From the NCBI GenBank assembly GCA_963818645.1, contig CAWFTF010000007.1:62001-126000 (forward strand): DNA of 64,000 nt. The letters run 5' to 3'. The position numbers were made by a program, and so were the translations under genes. A model generated the notes under the pieces. That model did no database searches, was not told the DNA's origin, and saw only the letters and a program-made list of their open reading frames with translations. This document shows positions 27,098 to 35,594 of this stretch, in pieces. Within the stretch, counting starts at the first letter, position 1; the number at the start of each line of letters is the position of its first letter. This stretch comes from Gp6-AA40 sp963818645 (GTDB taxonomy: Bacteria; Acidobacteriota; Vicinamibacteria; Vicinamibacterales; UBA2999).

Positions 27098-28159
27098 CTA
27101 CCACCAGCGCCTTGCCCACACGATCGAGACGCCGATCTGATTGTCTACGGCTGGCACATTCCAACGCCGAATCGCAGCGTGAGCGAGCCTGACAGTCGTT
27201 TGCGGATTCACGAGATAGGCGACTGTGGAATCCACATACCACGATGTCCGGTCCGGCACGTCACCCGTCACAGGAATCGTCACAGGCGACGTGATGGCTG
27301 TCGCCCGGCTGTGCGCGAATATGCGAGGCGTGAGTGTCTGCTTGATCTGCAGCGTCGCACCGTGAGCATCACGGTTGCCGGTGGGCGTCTCGAACCGATC
27401 GTGCGTCCACTCGCCGCTGATTTTCGTGTACCCGAACGCGTACTCGCCTTCAAGATTGACGAGCGTGTACGGGTCGCTCACGTTCGTGTCGCCGGATCGG
27501 CCCCATGCTGCAGCAGCGCCGATGCGCATTCCCTGACGCGGCGTAATGCCAGCACCGACGACCCCATTGGGACGAAACGGTGGATCTGCCGTGTGAAAGA
27601 AGTCGGCCGGGGCCCGATCGATGAAGGCAACGCGGGCGTCCCAGTGCTTCGCCGACGTGTTCACCTGAGCGCCCATCGGGTAGATGGATGCGATGAGTGC
27701 ATGCGGCGCGGCACCACCACCGATCGCCGGCAGGAAGCTGTAGTACCCGCGGTGCCACCAGATCACACCGTCGTTGACGCTCGCCCGGTTCTCGGTCATG
27801 CCGAGACCGATTGGCGACGTGAATTTGCCGGCCTCGAGGCGCCACTTGGTGCCCTTCTCGAATTCGTAACGAATCGAGGCCTGCGGAACGTAAACCTCCC
27901 ACTGGCCAGTCATCACGCGCCAGATGAGCGGACGAACCGAGACCTGAAGCCGGGGAGCGACTTCGACGGTGCCAAATGGATCGACGATCAGTTGCGTCTT
28001 CCATCCCCCGGCGTCGTCGAAGTAGTCCTGCACGCCAACGACGGTGTCGAACGCCACGGCGCGCGTACCGCTGGTGGTCGTCTGGGCACGCAAGGGAGCG
28101 GCAGGCGCAAGAATCAACAGTGCCAGCAACAGCGTGACGACCCCAGGAAGGCGACTCAT
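27098..28159 (-). CDS. Outer-membrane porin-like beta-barrel protein
   Basis: 353 residues. Signal peptide VVTLLLALLILAPAAPLRAQ; the rest consists of alternating strands such as ASIRYEFEKGTKWRLEAGKFTSP and VNLEGEYAFGYTKISGEWTHDR and ends in an aromatic residue (ARRWW), as outer-membrane barrels do. Family not identified with certainty; phosphate-selective or DcaP-like porins have similar KWRLEAGKF segments. Third gene of an operon with a cupredoxin and an HD-GYP sensor, overlapping the latter by ATGA. Confidence 0.75.
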   Translation of the reverse strand: MSRLPGVVTLLLALLILAPAAPLRAQTTTSGTRAVAFDTVVGVQDYFDDAGGWKTQLIVDPFGTVEVAPRLQVSVRPLIWRVMTGQWEVYVPQASIRYEFEKGTKWRLEAGKFTSPIGLGMTENRASVNDGVIWWHRGYYSFLPAIGGGAAPHALIASIYPMGAQVNTSAKHWDARVAFIDRAPADFFHTADPPFRPNGVVGAGITPRQGMRIGAAAAWGRSGDTNVSDPYTLVNLEGEYAFGYTKISGEWTHDRFETPTGNRDAHGATLQIKQTLTPRIFAHSRATAITSPVTIPVTGDVPDRTSWYVDSTVAYLVNPQTTVRLAHAAIRRWNVPAVDNQIGVSIVWARRWW

Positions 28160-29919
28160 TCTGCCCTCCGCAACTCGAGGTGCGCGTGCTGTGCGGTGTG
28201 TGCCGCCGGACGCGTCGGAAACTGCACCAGGGCGCGAGACGACGGACGGTCCGCTACAGCCACCTCGTCGTTTGTCGACGGCTCAATCAGGGCGATCGGT
28301 AACGCGGCCATCGCCTGCACGACCTGTGCATCGAAGTCGATTCCAATGAGGCGCCACAGCTCGCCCACCGCCGTCGCGACCGGCAAGGCGCCGCGATAGG
28401 CACGTGCGCTCGTCATCGCATCGAAGGCGTCGGCCACGTGGACGATGCGCGCGAACAGCGGGATCGCATCGCCCTTCAAGCCGTACGGATAGCCGCGGCC
28501 GTCAGGCCGCTCGTGGTGCAGCTCCACGATTGCGAGCTGCGCATCGAGGAACCTCAGTGGCTTGAGGATCCGGGCGCCGAGCGTCGGGTGCAGCTTGATC
28601 TGTTCGAATTCCTCGGCCGTCAGCTTCGTCGGCTTGCGAAGCACCGCGTCACTGACGCCAATCTTTCCGATGTCGTGCAGGAGTGCGCCAAGCCGCAGCG
28701 TCTCGAGATCGGGATCCGATAGCTGCATCTGCCGGCCAATCGCGACAGACAGATCCGCGACTCGCTGTGAGTGCCCTGCGGTGTATGGGTCTCGCGCATC
28801 GAGCGCCGTGGCGAGGGCTCCGATGACGCCGAGGTAGGCCGCCTCAGACTCGGCCTCTGCCAGCGATACGGCTGTTCGAAGCTCATTGAACGTTGCGGTG
28901 AGCGTGTCGAGCTCGCGGCTTCCGCCGGTTGGCTGGAGCGGTCGATCGAAGTCGCGCGCCTTGGCCATGGTGGCAAGCGAGTTCGACAGACGGTCGATCG
29001 GACGAGCGACGGTTCGCGCCACCCACCAGCTGCCGCCGACGGCCATCAGCAGCGCACCGGCACCCGCGAGCAGCAGCACCCACCCGGTCTCGGACGTGGC
29101 CGTTCTCGCCGCGGTGGCGACTGAACCGAGCGCGTAGACGCTGGCTGAATCAACCGACGACAGCCGCTGGACGACGAACTCGTCTTGTCCGAGGACGATG
29201 GTTCCACTGAGCGGGAGCGCGACGCCTTCGAGCGCCCGGCGTTGCGACGGCGGCGTGGAGCTGGCGATGACGCGACCATCGAGAAGGATTGCGATGTCCG
29301 CTCGCGCCTCGCTTGCCACGTTCACCGCGTAGGCATCGTCGAGCGGGGATGCGAGGAAGAACTCGCCGACGACGTCGCGTCCAAGAACCAGCGGCACTGC
29401 AGTCGCCCTATATGGATGCCCGTTGCGAAGCACCACGGTTTCGACCGGCGCGCCGTTCTCTTCGACGCGCAGTTGGACTCGCGCTCCAGCCGGCCAATCT
29501 CCCCTGTTGGGACCAGCGCTCGCCAGCACGACACCGCGCACATCGGTGACCGACAGCGCGGGAACCGCCATGATCGCCTGCAGCTTCGCGAGCTCCGTCT
29601 CGACCGTCGATCGCAGTTGCCCCAGCTCGTGCTCGTTGGCGCGCTCTGAGTAATAGGTGTCGACCGCTGCTTTCAGCGTCGGGTTCTCGGCGAGCGCCAT
29701 CGCCTGAAGCGTGTGTTCGCGTCGCAGCCTTGCATCAATGCCAGCGAAGCGAAGCTGGCTCGACTCCATGTTCTCGACGACCGCGCGGGTCAAACGCGCA
29801 TTCGTCTGCCAGGAGAACAACACGAAGACCGCCACGATCACGCATCCGATCACGGCAAATGCAAAGCACAGGACCTTGACGAGCAGCCGAGGCGATCGCG
29901 ACGCGGCCGGCGTGGTCAT
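28156..29919 (-). CDS. Membrane HD-GYP phosphodiesterase with periplasmic sensor and HAMP
   Basis: 587 residues. Membrane helix 1 (about residues 13-35), periplasmic sensor of about 230 residues of double-Cache type, helix 2 (about 275-297), HAMP (to about 345), then an HD-GYP domain: HSQRVADL, LLHDIGKIG, HPTLGARILKPL, HHERPDGRGYPYGLKG and VHVADAFDAMTSARAYR. The GYP triad is intact, so cyclic-di-GMP (or cGAMP) hydrolysis is expected. Coupled by ATGA overlaps to the cupredoxin gene before it and the porin gene after it, which suggests that sensing a periplasmic ligand controls second-messenger turnover. Confidence 0.92.
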   Translation of the reverse strand: MTTPAASRSPRLLVKVLCFAFAVIGCVIVAVFVLFSWQTNARLTRAVVENMESSQLRFAGIDARLRREHTLQAMALAENPTLKAAVDTYYSERANEHELGQLRSTVETELAKLQAIMAVPALSVTDVRGVVLASAGPNRGDWPAGARVQLRVEENGAPVETVVLRNGHPYRATAVPLVLGRDVVGEFFLASPLDDAYAVNVASEARADIAILLDGRVIASSTPPSQRRALEGVALPLSGTIVLGQDEFVVQRLSSVDSASVYALGSVATAARTATSETGWVLLLAGAGALLMAVGGSWWVARTVARPIDRLSNSLATMAKARDFDRPLQPTGGSRELDTLTATFNELRTAVSLAEAESEAAYLGVIGALATALDARDPYTAGHSQRVADLSVAIGRQMQLSDPDLETLRLGALLHDIGKIGVSDAVLRKPTKLTAEEFEQIKLHPTLGARILKPLRFLDAQLAIVELHHERPDGRGYPYGLKGDAIPLFARIVHVADAFDAMTSARAYRGALPVATAVGELWRLIGIDFDAQVVQAMAALPIALIEPSTNDEVAVADRPSSRALVQFPTRPAAHTAQHAHLELRRAE

Positions 29920-30623
29920 TCAGGATCGGTCAGTGGCAGCGAGAACGTCAGCTCGGTCGCCGCGCCGCCTTCGATGGTGGCCTGATGCGTGACTTCGCCA
30001 GCTCGTTCGTGCCACGCAGCGACCTCGAGCCGGCCGGCAGGGACGTTGGGGATCGTGAAGCGGCCTTCTCGATCTGGAACGGCGAAGAACGGATGAGGGA
30101 ACACCCTCACGATCGCGCTCATGTGAGAGTGAAGATGGCAGAACACCTTGATGACGCCGGGCTTGGTGAACGTCCGCGCTTTCGACTCGTTGCGCGGATA
30201 GCGTCCGAGGTCGAACGTCGCCGCGCGCGACAGTGAAAACACGTTGTGGAAGATCAGATCGTCGTTCGGAAACTCAACGGTCGAGCCCGTCGTGACGGCG
30301 ACGACATGCGGAATGAACTCTTCGTTCGTCTGACGGATGGAGACGCGCTGCGGTGTGACGTCGGCGCGCATCGCGGAGCTCACGAAGACGACAACGTTGT
30401 CGAGCTCCGAGGTCTCGCGCTCACCCTGAATGCCGACGATGCGACCCGGATACGCGCCGGCGGTGGCAAGTCTCCTGGCCGGGTGTGCGACGACGTGCAC
30501 GCGCCCCGTCAGCGAACCGGTAGCGGCTTCACGAGCGATGACATTCGGTCGCTCGGAACTGCACAGAACCGCCAGCGAGAGGGCGACGCCCGCGCAAACT
30601 CGGAGACTATCCATCGCGATCAC
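29916..30623 (-). CDS. Secreted cupredoxin-like protein with C-terminal carboxypeptidase-regulatory-like domain
   Basis: 235 residues, signal peptide at the N-terminus (VCAGVALSLAVLC). The middle part has type-1 copper ligand motifs: FHNVFSLS (His) and KVFCHLHSHM (Cys, His, Met), as in plastocyanin-like and MauL-like proteins. The end, GRFTIPNVPAGRLEVAAWHER, is a carboxypeptidase-regulatory-like beta sandwich. Expected periplasmic copper electron carrier or copper sensor. First gene of the operon with HD-GYP and porin. The start could be ATG 30623 or 30614. Confidence 0.82.
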   Translation of the reverse strand: MIAMDSLRVCAGVALSLAVLCSSERPNVIAREAATGSLTGRVHVVAHPARRLATAGAYPGRIVGIQGERETSELDNVVVFVSSAMRADVTPQRVSIRQTNEEFIPHVVAVTTGSTVEFPNDDLIFHNVFSLSRAATFDLGRYPRNESKARTFTKPGVIKVFCHLHSHMSAIVRVFPHPFFAVPDREGRFTIPNVPAGRLEVAAWHERAGEVTHQATIEGGAATELTFSLPLTDPE

Positions 30624-30734
30624 TATCGGGTCATCAGGGTTTCCCCTTAAACGGGTGTGACGAAGGGGGCAGACGTGCGCACACGATCCTGAAACCGTGG
30701 CATCGTAGGGGCATCAAAGAGCGGGAGATCGACT

Positions 30735-31481
30735 GTGACTGAGCCGCGTCTATTGAACATCCCTGTCATCCTCGGCACGGCGCGCAAGGGACGCGCGTCA
30801 GAGCATGCCGCCCGACTCTTCACCGATTTGTTGAATCGCCGCGCAGGCGTGACGAGTCATCTGATCGACATCGCGACGGTGCGGATGCCGGTAGACGATG
30901 CGGGGGAGGCGATTAAGGACCCGGTGTTCGCGAAAGCGATGACGGAAGCCGATGGCCTTCTCATCGTGACGCCCGAGTACAACCACAGCTTTCCAGGGCT
31001 GCTGAAGCACGTGCTCGACAGTTGTCTGAGCGAATACATCCACAAAGCGGTGGGCATCGCCGGCATTTCAGCGGGAGGGTTTTCCGGTACCCGCGTGATT
31101 CAAGGCCTTCTGCCGGTGATGCGCGAGCTCGGTCTGGCCACGATCTTCTGGGACGTCAACATCGGAACCGTCGGCAAGGTGTTCACGGAGGACGGCCGCC
31201 TGCTCGACGATGCGGTGATCCGCCGTTCGGACAGGTTCATCAGGGAACTGATCTGGATGGCCAAGGTGCTCCGGTACGGTCGTGAGCACGTGAACGTGGA
31301 CGAGGAAGCCGCCGAGCGTTTGCCACCGATCAAATGTCCGAACTGCGGCACCCTGATGACTCACCACGCAGACAAGGAAGTGAGCTCAGTGCCGCCGCTC
31401 GAAGAGGTGACAGTGGTTGCCGCGCACGCGTGCAGCAATTGCGGCGCGCAGGCGGCGATGGTGACGAGCGTGACCGGCTAG
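30735..31481 (+). CDS. NADPH-dependent FMN reductase with C-terminal zinc ribbon
   Basis: 248 residues. Residues about 7-185 are a flavodoxin-like FMN reductase: IPVILGTARKGRAS (phosphate loop), VTPEYNHSFPGLLKHVLD (flavin binding) and GISAGGFSGTRVIQGL. Residues about 200-245 add a zinc ribbon with CPNCG and CSNCG pairs about 35 residues apart. The fusion is unusual; I know the reductase family mostly as single domains. A redox function linked to a metal- or nucleic-acid-binding module is inferred. GTG start 30735. Divergent from the cupredoxin operon. Confidence 0.88.
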   Translation: MTEPRLLNIPVILGTARKGRASEHAARLFTDLLNRRAGVTSHLIDIATVRMPVDDAGEAIKDPVFAKAMTEADGLLIVTPEYNHSFPGLLKHVLDSCLSEYIHKAVGIAGISAGGFSGTRVIQGLLPVMRELGLATIFWDVNIGTVGKVFTEDGRLLDDAVIRRSDRFIRELIWMAKVLRYGREHVNVDEEAAERLPPIKCPNCGTLMTHHADKEVSSVPPLEEVTVVAAHACSNCGAQAAMVTSVTG

Positions 31482-31770
31482 AGCGTCTTCAACATGTCCG
31501 TGCGTCGGTTCAGCGGCGCACCTTGACGAAGCGACGACGGTGTGGGCTGGAACTTCGCTCCGGTTCGTCGCCGCGGAAAAACGGCTGCGGCGTGCTCACG
31601 AGCGCGGCGGGATTCGCGACGGAAACGGCGATAACGGTCGCCGCGCGCATGCGATGACGGCCCACGCCCGAACCGTTTTACCTACTGTCGCGGGTCGCGG
31701 CGCGAACAGTCGCTACGCCCCAGCCACACCGTCGTCACAGACAGTGCGGCGGGCACCGGGCGGGCCTGCG
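31482..31770. other. Convergent gap with CTCCGG element
   Basis: 289 bases between convergent genes with no plausible gene. GCTCCGGTTCGTCGCCGCGG-AAAAACGGC at 31557-31585 closely matches the elements at 16783 and 55184. No U-tract terminator is evident. Confidence 0.6.
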
Positions 31771-32313
31771 CTAGACGCTTAGCGTCTCCGACGGCCGTCC
31801 CGCCCACAACCAGAGAATGAAGTCGATGGTAGGCGGTACGACGCCGACCTCACGCATCCGCATGCACACCTGGCCGCGATGATGTTGTGTGTGCAGGAAC
31901 ACCTGGAGCACCGACTCCCCCATCGTGTGCACACCCGCGGGCTGCTTGGCCTCCTGCTCGAAAAATGCCGCCCACGGCATGCGCATCTCCTGAGCCAGAT
32001 CAGCACCACTCACCTGCTCGACAAACGCGAGCACGCCGCGGCGCGCCTCCACGCCCCACGCAGCGATGTCGCCGATCGTCGCGAACTCCTTGCGCTCGCG
32101 CACGGTGAACTGCGCGCGGGTCCAGGCCTGCAGAAAGATGTGCTGCACCTGGTGCATGTGATGCAGCGTGTCGGCGATCTTTGCGTCGCCGGCTGCCTGC
32201 GGCGCGGCGAGCACGGCGCTCCAGACCGCCGCATCAGCCCAGGCCATGTGGCGAGCCATCTCGCGCATGGGCGGAACGAAGGTGTCGGCCTGATCAGCCA
32301 CGGCGCCCTCCAT
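31771..32313 (-). CDS. DinB-family protein
   Basis: 180 residues forming the DinB/YfiT four-helix bundle. His ligand positions are visible: MARHMAWADAAVW near the N-terminus, TLHHMHQVQHIFL and FLHTQHHRGQVCMRM near the C-terminus, the typical three-His metal site. Relatives are thiol-dependent S-transferases, including bacillithiol- or mycothiol-dependent enzymes, which is of interest because bshA and bshB1 are in this window. ATG 32313 overlaps the end of the HAD gene by about 20 bases. Confidence 0.85.
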   Translation of the reverse strand: MEGAVADQADTFVPPMREMARHMAWADAAVWSAVLAAPQAAGDAKIADTLHHMHQVQHIFLQAWTRAQFTVRERKEFATIGDIAAWGVEARRGVLAFVEQVSGADLAQEMRMPWAAFFEQEAKQPAGVHTMGESVLQVFLHTQHHRGQVCMRMREVGVVPPTIDFILWLWAGRPSETLSV

Positions 32314-33028
32314 CGAGTTCACGCAATTCGGCAAGCCTGCGAATGATTCGGTCCGGCCGCACGGGGTGACCCTGCGGCAGCCCGGAGCCGCGGACATCGA
32401 GCCAGATGCCGTAGATGCCCTGCCGCTGTGGTTCGGCGACGTCCCACTCGAGATTGTCACCAACCATCCACGTGTCGCCAGGCGCGACGTCCAGCAGCTC
32501 GAGCGCTCGTTGGTAGACGCGAGGATCCGGCTTGCCGAACCCGACCTCGCCTTCGATGAGAATCGTATCGAAATGACCGGCAAGAGCGAATCGAACGATC
32601 TTGCTCCTCTGCATCTGGGCGCTGCCGTTGGTCAGCAGCGCCAATCGACATCCACTCGCACGCAACCATTCGACCGTGTCGATCGCATCGTCGAATGGTC
32701 GTAGCCCAGCGTCACGCAGCTCGTGGTAGGTGTCGCCTATTTTTCCGGCCAGCGCCTCATCGTCCAGGCCGACGTCTTTCAGCGCCAGATGAGCCACCTT
32801 TCGACGAGCGGCCGCAAGATCGAGACGTCCCACGCGATGGCGCTCGGGATCCGACCAGTACCACTCGCGAACACGTTCGATTGAGACGTAGGCGGTGATG
32901 GGATCGACGATCCCCAATTCAGTTCTGTGAACGCGGCATGCCTCCAACCAGCAGGAGGAGATGCCGCCGGTGTCGTCGAGGATCGTGTCGTCGAGATCGA
33001 GCAGAACGGCGCGGGGAAGATGGCTCAA
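32294..33028 (-). CDS. HAD-superfamily hydrolase
   Basis: 244 residues. Motif I LLDLDDTILDDT with nucleophile and acid Asp, motif II LLTNGS, motif III Lys in GEVGFGKPDPRVY, motif IV WMVGDNLEWDV. The helical C1 cap (about residues 20-110) places it in the YjjG/phosphoglycolate-phosphatase-like group. Dephosphorylates a small phospho-metabolite or nucleotide; the substrate is not predictable. Upstream partner of the DinB gene, overlapping its start. Confidence 0.9.
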   Translation of the reverse strand: MSHLPRAVLLDLDDTILDDTGGISSCWLEACRVHRTELGIVDPITAYVSIERVREWYWSDPERHRVGRLDLAAARRKVAHLALKDVGLDDEALAGKIGDTYHELRDAGLRPFDDAIDTVEWLRASGCRLALLTNGSAQMQRSKIVRFALAGHFDTILIEGEVGFGKPDPRVYQRALELLDVAPGDTWMVGDNLEWDVAEPQRQGIYGIWLDVRGSGLPQGHPVRPDRIIRRLAELRELDGGRRG

Positions 33029-33038
33029 GCCAACTAGT

Positions 33039-34616
33039 CTACACTTCCGGTCGGATACCCGGGATCTTCAGGCGCACGCGGTAGAGTCCGGTCTGCGCCG
33101 TCAGATACAACGTACGTCCGTCATCGTCGCCCCACGTGAGGTTGTGCGGATGCTCGGGCCCGACGATCGTCCCGAGATGCTTTCCGTCAGGCGACAGAAT
33201 CCACAAGCCGCCTGGTCCTGAAACGTAGACGTTGCCCTGCACATCCACTTTCACACCGTCGAGCGCATCGTCGCCCGGCGCGTTCGTCATGTCGAAGAAC
33301 ACCTTGCCATGCGACAGCGTTCCGTCCGGCTGCACGTCATACCGCATCACAACCTTCTTCTTCTCGTCCCAGTTCCCCACATACAAGTAGCGTTCATCGG
33401 GAGAGAACGCGAGACCGTTGGGCCCAGTCAGATCCTTCGCACCGAGCCGAAGCGTCCCATCCTTGAGCGAGTAGATGCCGCTGAATGGCAGTTCCTTGCG
33501 CGTGTCGTCGAACGCCTTCGGAAGCCCGAACGGCGGGTCAGTGAAGAACAAGGTGCCGTCGGATCGATAGACGAGGTCGTTGGGGCTGTTGAGCCGCTTT
33601 CCTTCGAATCGATCGGCGAGGACAGTCACCGTGCCGTTCTTTTCGATGCGGACCACGCGACGGTTCCCGTGCTCGTCGATCGTGACGCGTCCTTCCGCAT
33701 CGAGCGTGATGCCGTTCGAGCCTGGCTGTCCGTATTCGCCAATGTCGACGCCCGCGTATCCGCTCTTCGTTCTGAACACGGACACCTGACCATCAGGCGA
33801 CCATCGATAGATGGTGTTGGCGTTGGGATCGCTGAAGAGAAGATAGCCCTCTGGCACCCAGACCGGGCCCTCAGTGAAGATGAAGCCGTCGGCCAGCTTT
33901 TCGATCGTCAGCTCTTCGGGAACGATCGCGTCCAGGCCAGGGTCGACTCGTTTCACGTCGGCCTTCGCTTCGGCCTTCTTGCCGATGCGACCTCTCTTGT
34001 AGAAGTCGAGCGTGGCCGATCGCACCCACACGAAGTTGCCGGGAGGATTCGACAGCGGTCCGTTCGCACCGAAGACAGCGAGCTGGATCCGCTGGCCGGG
34101 GACCGCGTCGCGCGCGATCACCACGCGGTTCGGCGCATTGAAGCCTTTGATGAACTGGCCGCCTGCCTGGCCGAGCGCGATCGGCAGCTTGCCGTCAACC
34201 CAGACCTCAGCATAGTCATCGACGACGATCTCGAAGACGACAGTCGATCCGGCCGTGTCGAGCGCTCCGACCTTCTCTGGAATCGTCACCGCGATGCGGT
34301 ACCAGCCAAACGAGAGTCGTCCATGCGTGCGTCGTGACTCGAGACTCTTCGGCTCGATCACCGGCCAGCCCGAGTCGTCAAAAGAGGCGACTCCGGCGTG
34401 CGGCTCGATGTCGTGGGTACGTTCGGCCTCGACGACGCTCGCGTCGCTGTACCGCCACTCTCCGCGAACGAGCGAAGCACCTTCAGCCGTTGCGAGATTT
34501 ACGATTGCGTCGGGCCGAATGCCTGGTGCATCCGCAGTCACCTGGCCCGACGCGGACATCGTCCAGAGAAGTGCCGTCGCGAGGACGGCGGCCAGGAACG
34601 GAAGACGGCGAGTCAT
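33039..34616 (-). CDS. SMP-30/gluconolactonase-like secreted protein with N-terminal galactose-binding-like domain
   Basis: 525 residues, signal peptide ending SASGQ. Residues about 45-225 form a jelly-roll like those before sugar-active modules (TVVFEIVVDDYAEVWVDGKL). Residues about 245-515 are a six-bladed SMP-30 propeller: FTEGPVWVPEGYLLFSDPNANTI, GSNGITLDAEGR, NSPNDLVYRSDGTLFFTDPPFG and GPNGLAFSPDERYLYVGNW carry the Glu, Asn and Asp metal ligands. Probable periplasmic lactonase. ATG 34616 was chosen because GAGGAG lies seven bases upstream; ATG 34622 is too close to it. Follows the GlcG-cupin gene by 20 bases, a likely operon. Confidence 0.88.
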   Translation of the reverse strand: MTRRLPFLAAVLATALLWTMSASGQVTADAPGIRPDAIVNLATAEGASLVRGEWRYSDASVVEAERTHDIEPHAGVASFDDSGWPVIEPKSLESRRTHGRLSFGWYRIAVTIPEKVGALDTAGSTVVFEIVVDDYAEVWVDGKLPIALGQAGGQFIKGFNAPNRVVIARDAVPGQRIQLAVFGANGPLSNPPGNFVWVRSATLDFYKRGRIGKKAEAKADVKRVDPGLDAIVPEELTIEKLADGFIFTEGPVWVPEGYLLFSDPNANTIYRWSPDGQVSVFRTKSGYAGVDIGEYGQPGSNGITLDAEGRVTIDEHGNRRVVRIEKNGTVTVLADRFEGKRLNSPNDLVYRSDGTLFFTDPPFGLPKAFDDTRKELPFSGIYSLKDGTLRLGAKDLTGPNGLAFSPDERYLYVGNWDEKKKVVMRYDVQPDGTLSHGKVFFDMTNAPGDDALDGVKVDVQGNVYVSGPGGLWILSPDGKHLGTIVGPEHPHNLTWGDDDGRTLYLTAQTGLYRVRLKIPGIRPEV

Positions 34617-34636
34617 GATCATCTCCTCTGTTCCTA

Positions 34637-35497
34637 TCAACGAACCTTGACGACGTAGTAGTTGAGCGGACCGGAGACGTCCTTGAACCAATGAGGCGTT
34701 CCATTGGGCACGATGAGCACGTCGCCCTTCGTGATCCTGCGAACCTCCCCACCGGTGATCGACGACCCTCGAATTTCGTTCGCCGCAGTCGTCTTGCCGT
34801 TCTCCACCGTGCCGCCGGTGACGAACGTCGCCGATCCATCGAGCACGTAGATGATGTCTGCGTCGAGCTCATGGACTTCGGCCATTCCCGCACTCTCGCG
34901 ATGACTGGCGTGCACCATGTAGTTGCGGCCACCTTCATCGCCGAACAGCACGCTGCCCTTCGCGAATGCGGCAGCGACATCGGTGCTCTTCCAGTACGAG
35001 ACCGGCGGTGGGACTCGGGCGATCGCGTCCGTGAGCGCGGCTGCGCCGGCCTTGGCGATGTCCTCGTCTTCCTGCGGCGTGTTCCCGCTGACGCCGATGG
35101 CGCCAATGACCTGGCCATCGACGATGAGCGGCAGGCCGCCTTGAAGCGGTGTCGCTCCTGGCAGCGCGAGCGCTGCGACGCGGCCCTCGCGAATCTGGTC
35201 CTCGAAGACCTTGCTCGGACGACGGAAGATCGCCGCCGTGCGAGCCTTGCCGATACCGACGTCCACGCTCGCGACCTGGGTGTCGTTGAGACGCTCCAGA
35301 TACAACACGTGACCACCCTCGTCGGTGACTACGATCACCACCGTGGCGCCTCGCTTGAGCGCTTCGGCTTCGGCGGCGGCGGCAATGGTCTTCGCGACGT
35401 CCAGCGTCAGCACCCTCTTCGTCGGGAGCTCCGCATGAAGCGGCACCTGGAGCGCAATTGCACCGAACAAGAGCGCAACGAACTTTCCGAATCTCAT
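34637..35497 (-). CDS. Secreted GlcG/HbpS-domain protein fused to a cupin
   Basis: 286 residues. Signal peptide (VALLFGAIALQVPLHA), then a GlcG/HbpS-type domain (about residues 30-165; VVIVVTDEGGHVLYLERLND and GLPLIVDGQVIGAIGVSG), a fold binding heme or small molecules. A cupin domain follows (about residues 185-280), with the second cupin motif as PNGTPHWFKDVSGPLNYYVVKV and an earlier EVHELDADIIYVLDGSATFVTGG. The combination is uncommon. Co-directional with the lactonase-like gene downstream, possibly one uptake or catabolic unit. ATG 35497 preferred over the in-frame TTG 35506. Confidence 0.83.
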   Translation of the reverse strand: MRFGKFVALLFGAIALQVPLHAELPTKRVLTLDVAKTIAAAAEAEALKRGATVVIVVTDEGGHVLYLERLNDTQVASVDVGIGKARTAAIFRRPSKVFEDQIREGRVAALALPGATPLQGGLPLIVDGQVIGAIGVSGNTPQEDEDIAKAGAAALTDAIARVPPPVSYWKSTDVAAAFAKGSVLFGDEGGRNYMVHASHRESAGMAEVHELDADIIYVLDGSATFVTGGTVENGKTTAANEIRGSSITGGEVRRITKGDVLIVPNGTPHWFKDVSGPLNYYVVKVR

Positions 35498-35594
35498 GAC
35501 CAGCAAACCTTTCTGGAAGCGTCGTTGGCCTCCGCTGCTCGGATGCGGCCGGTTCCGATTCGGTTACAAGAGGCGGGTCAAGTAAGATTCCTCG

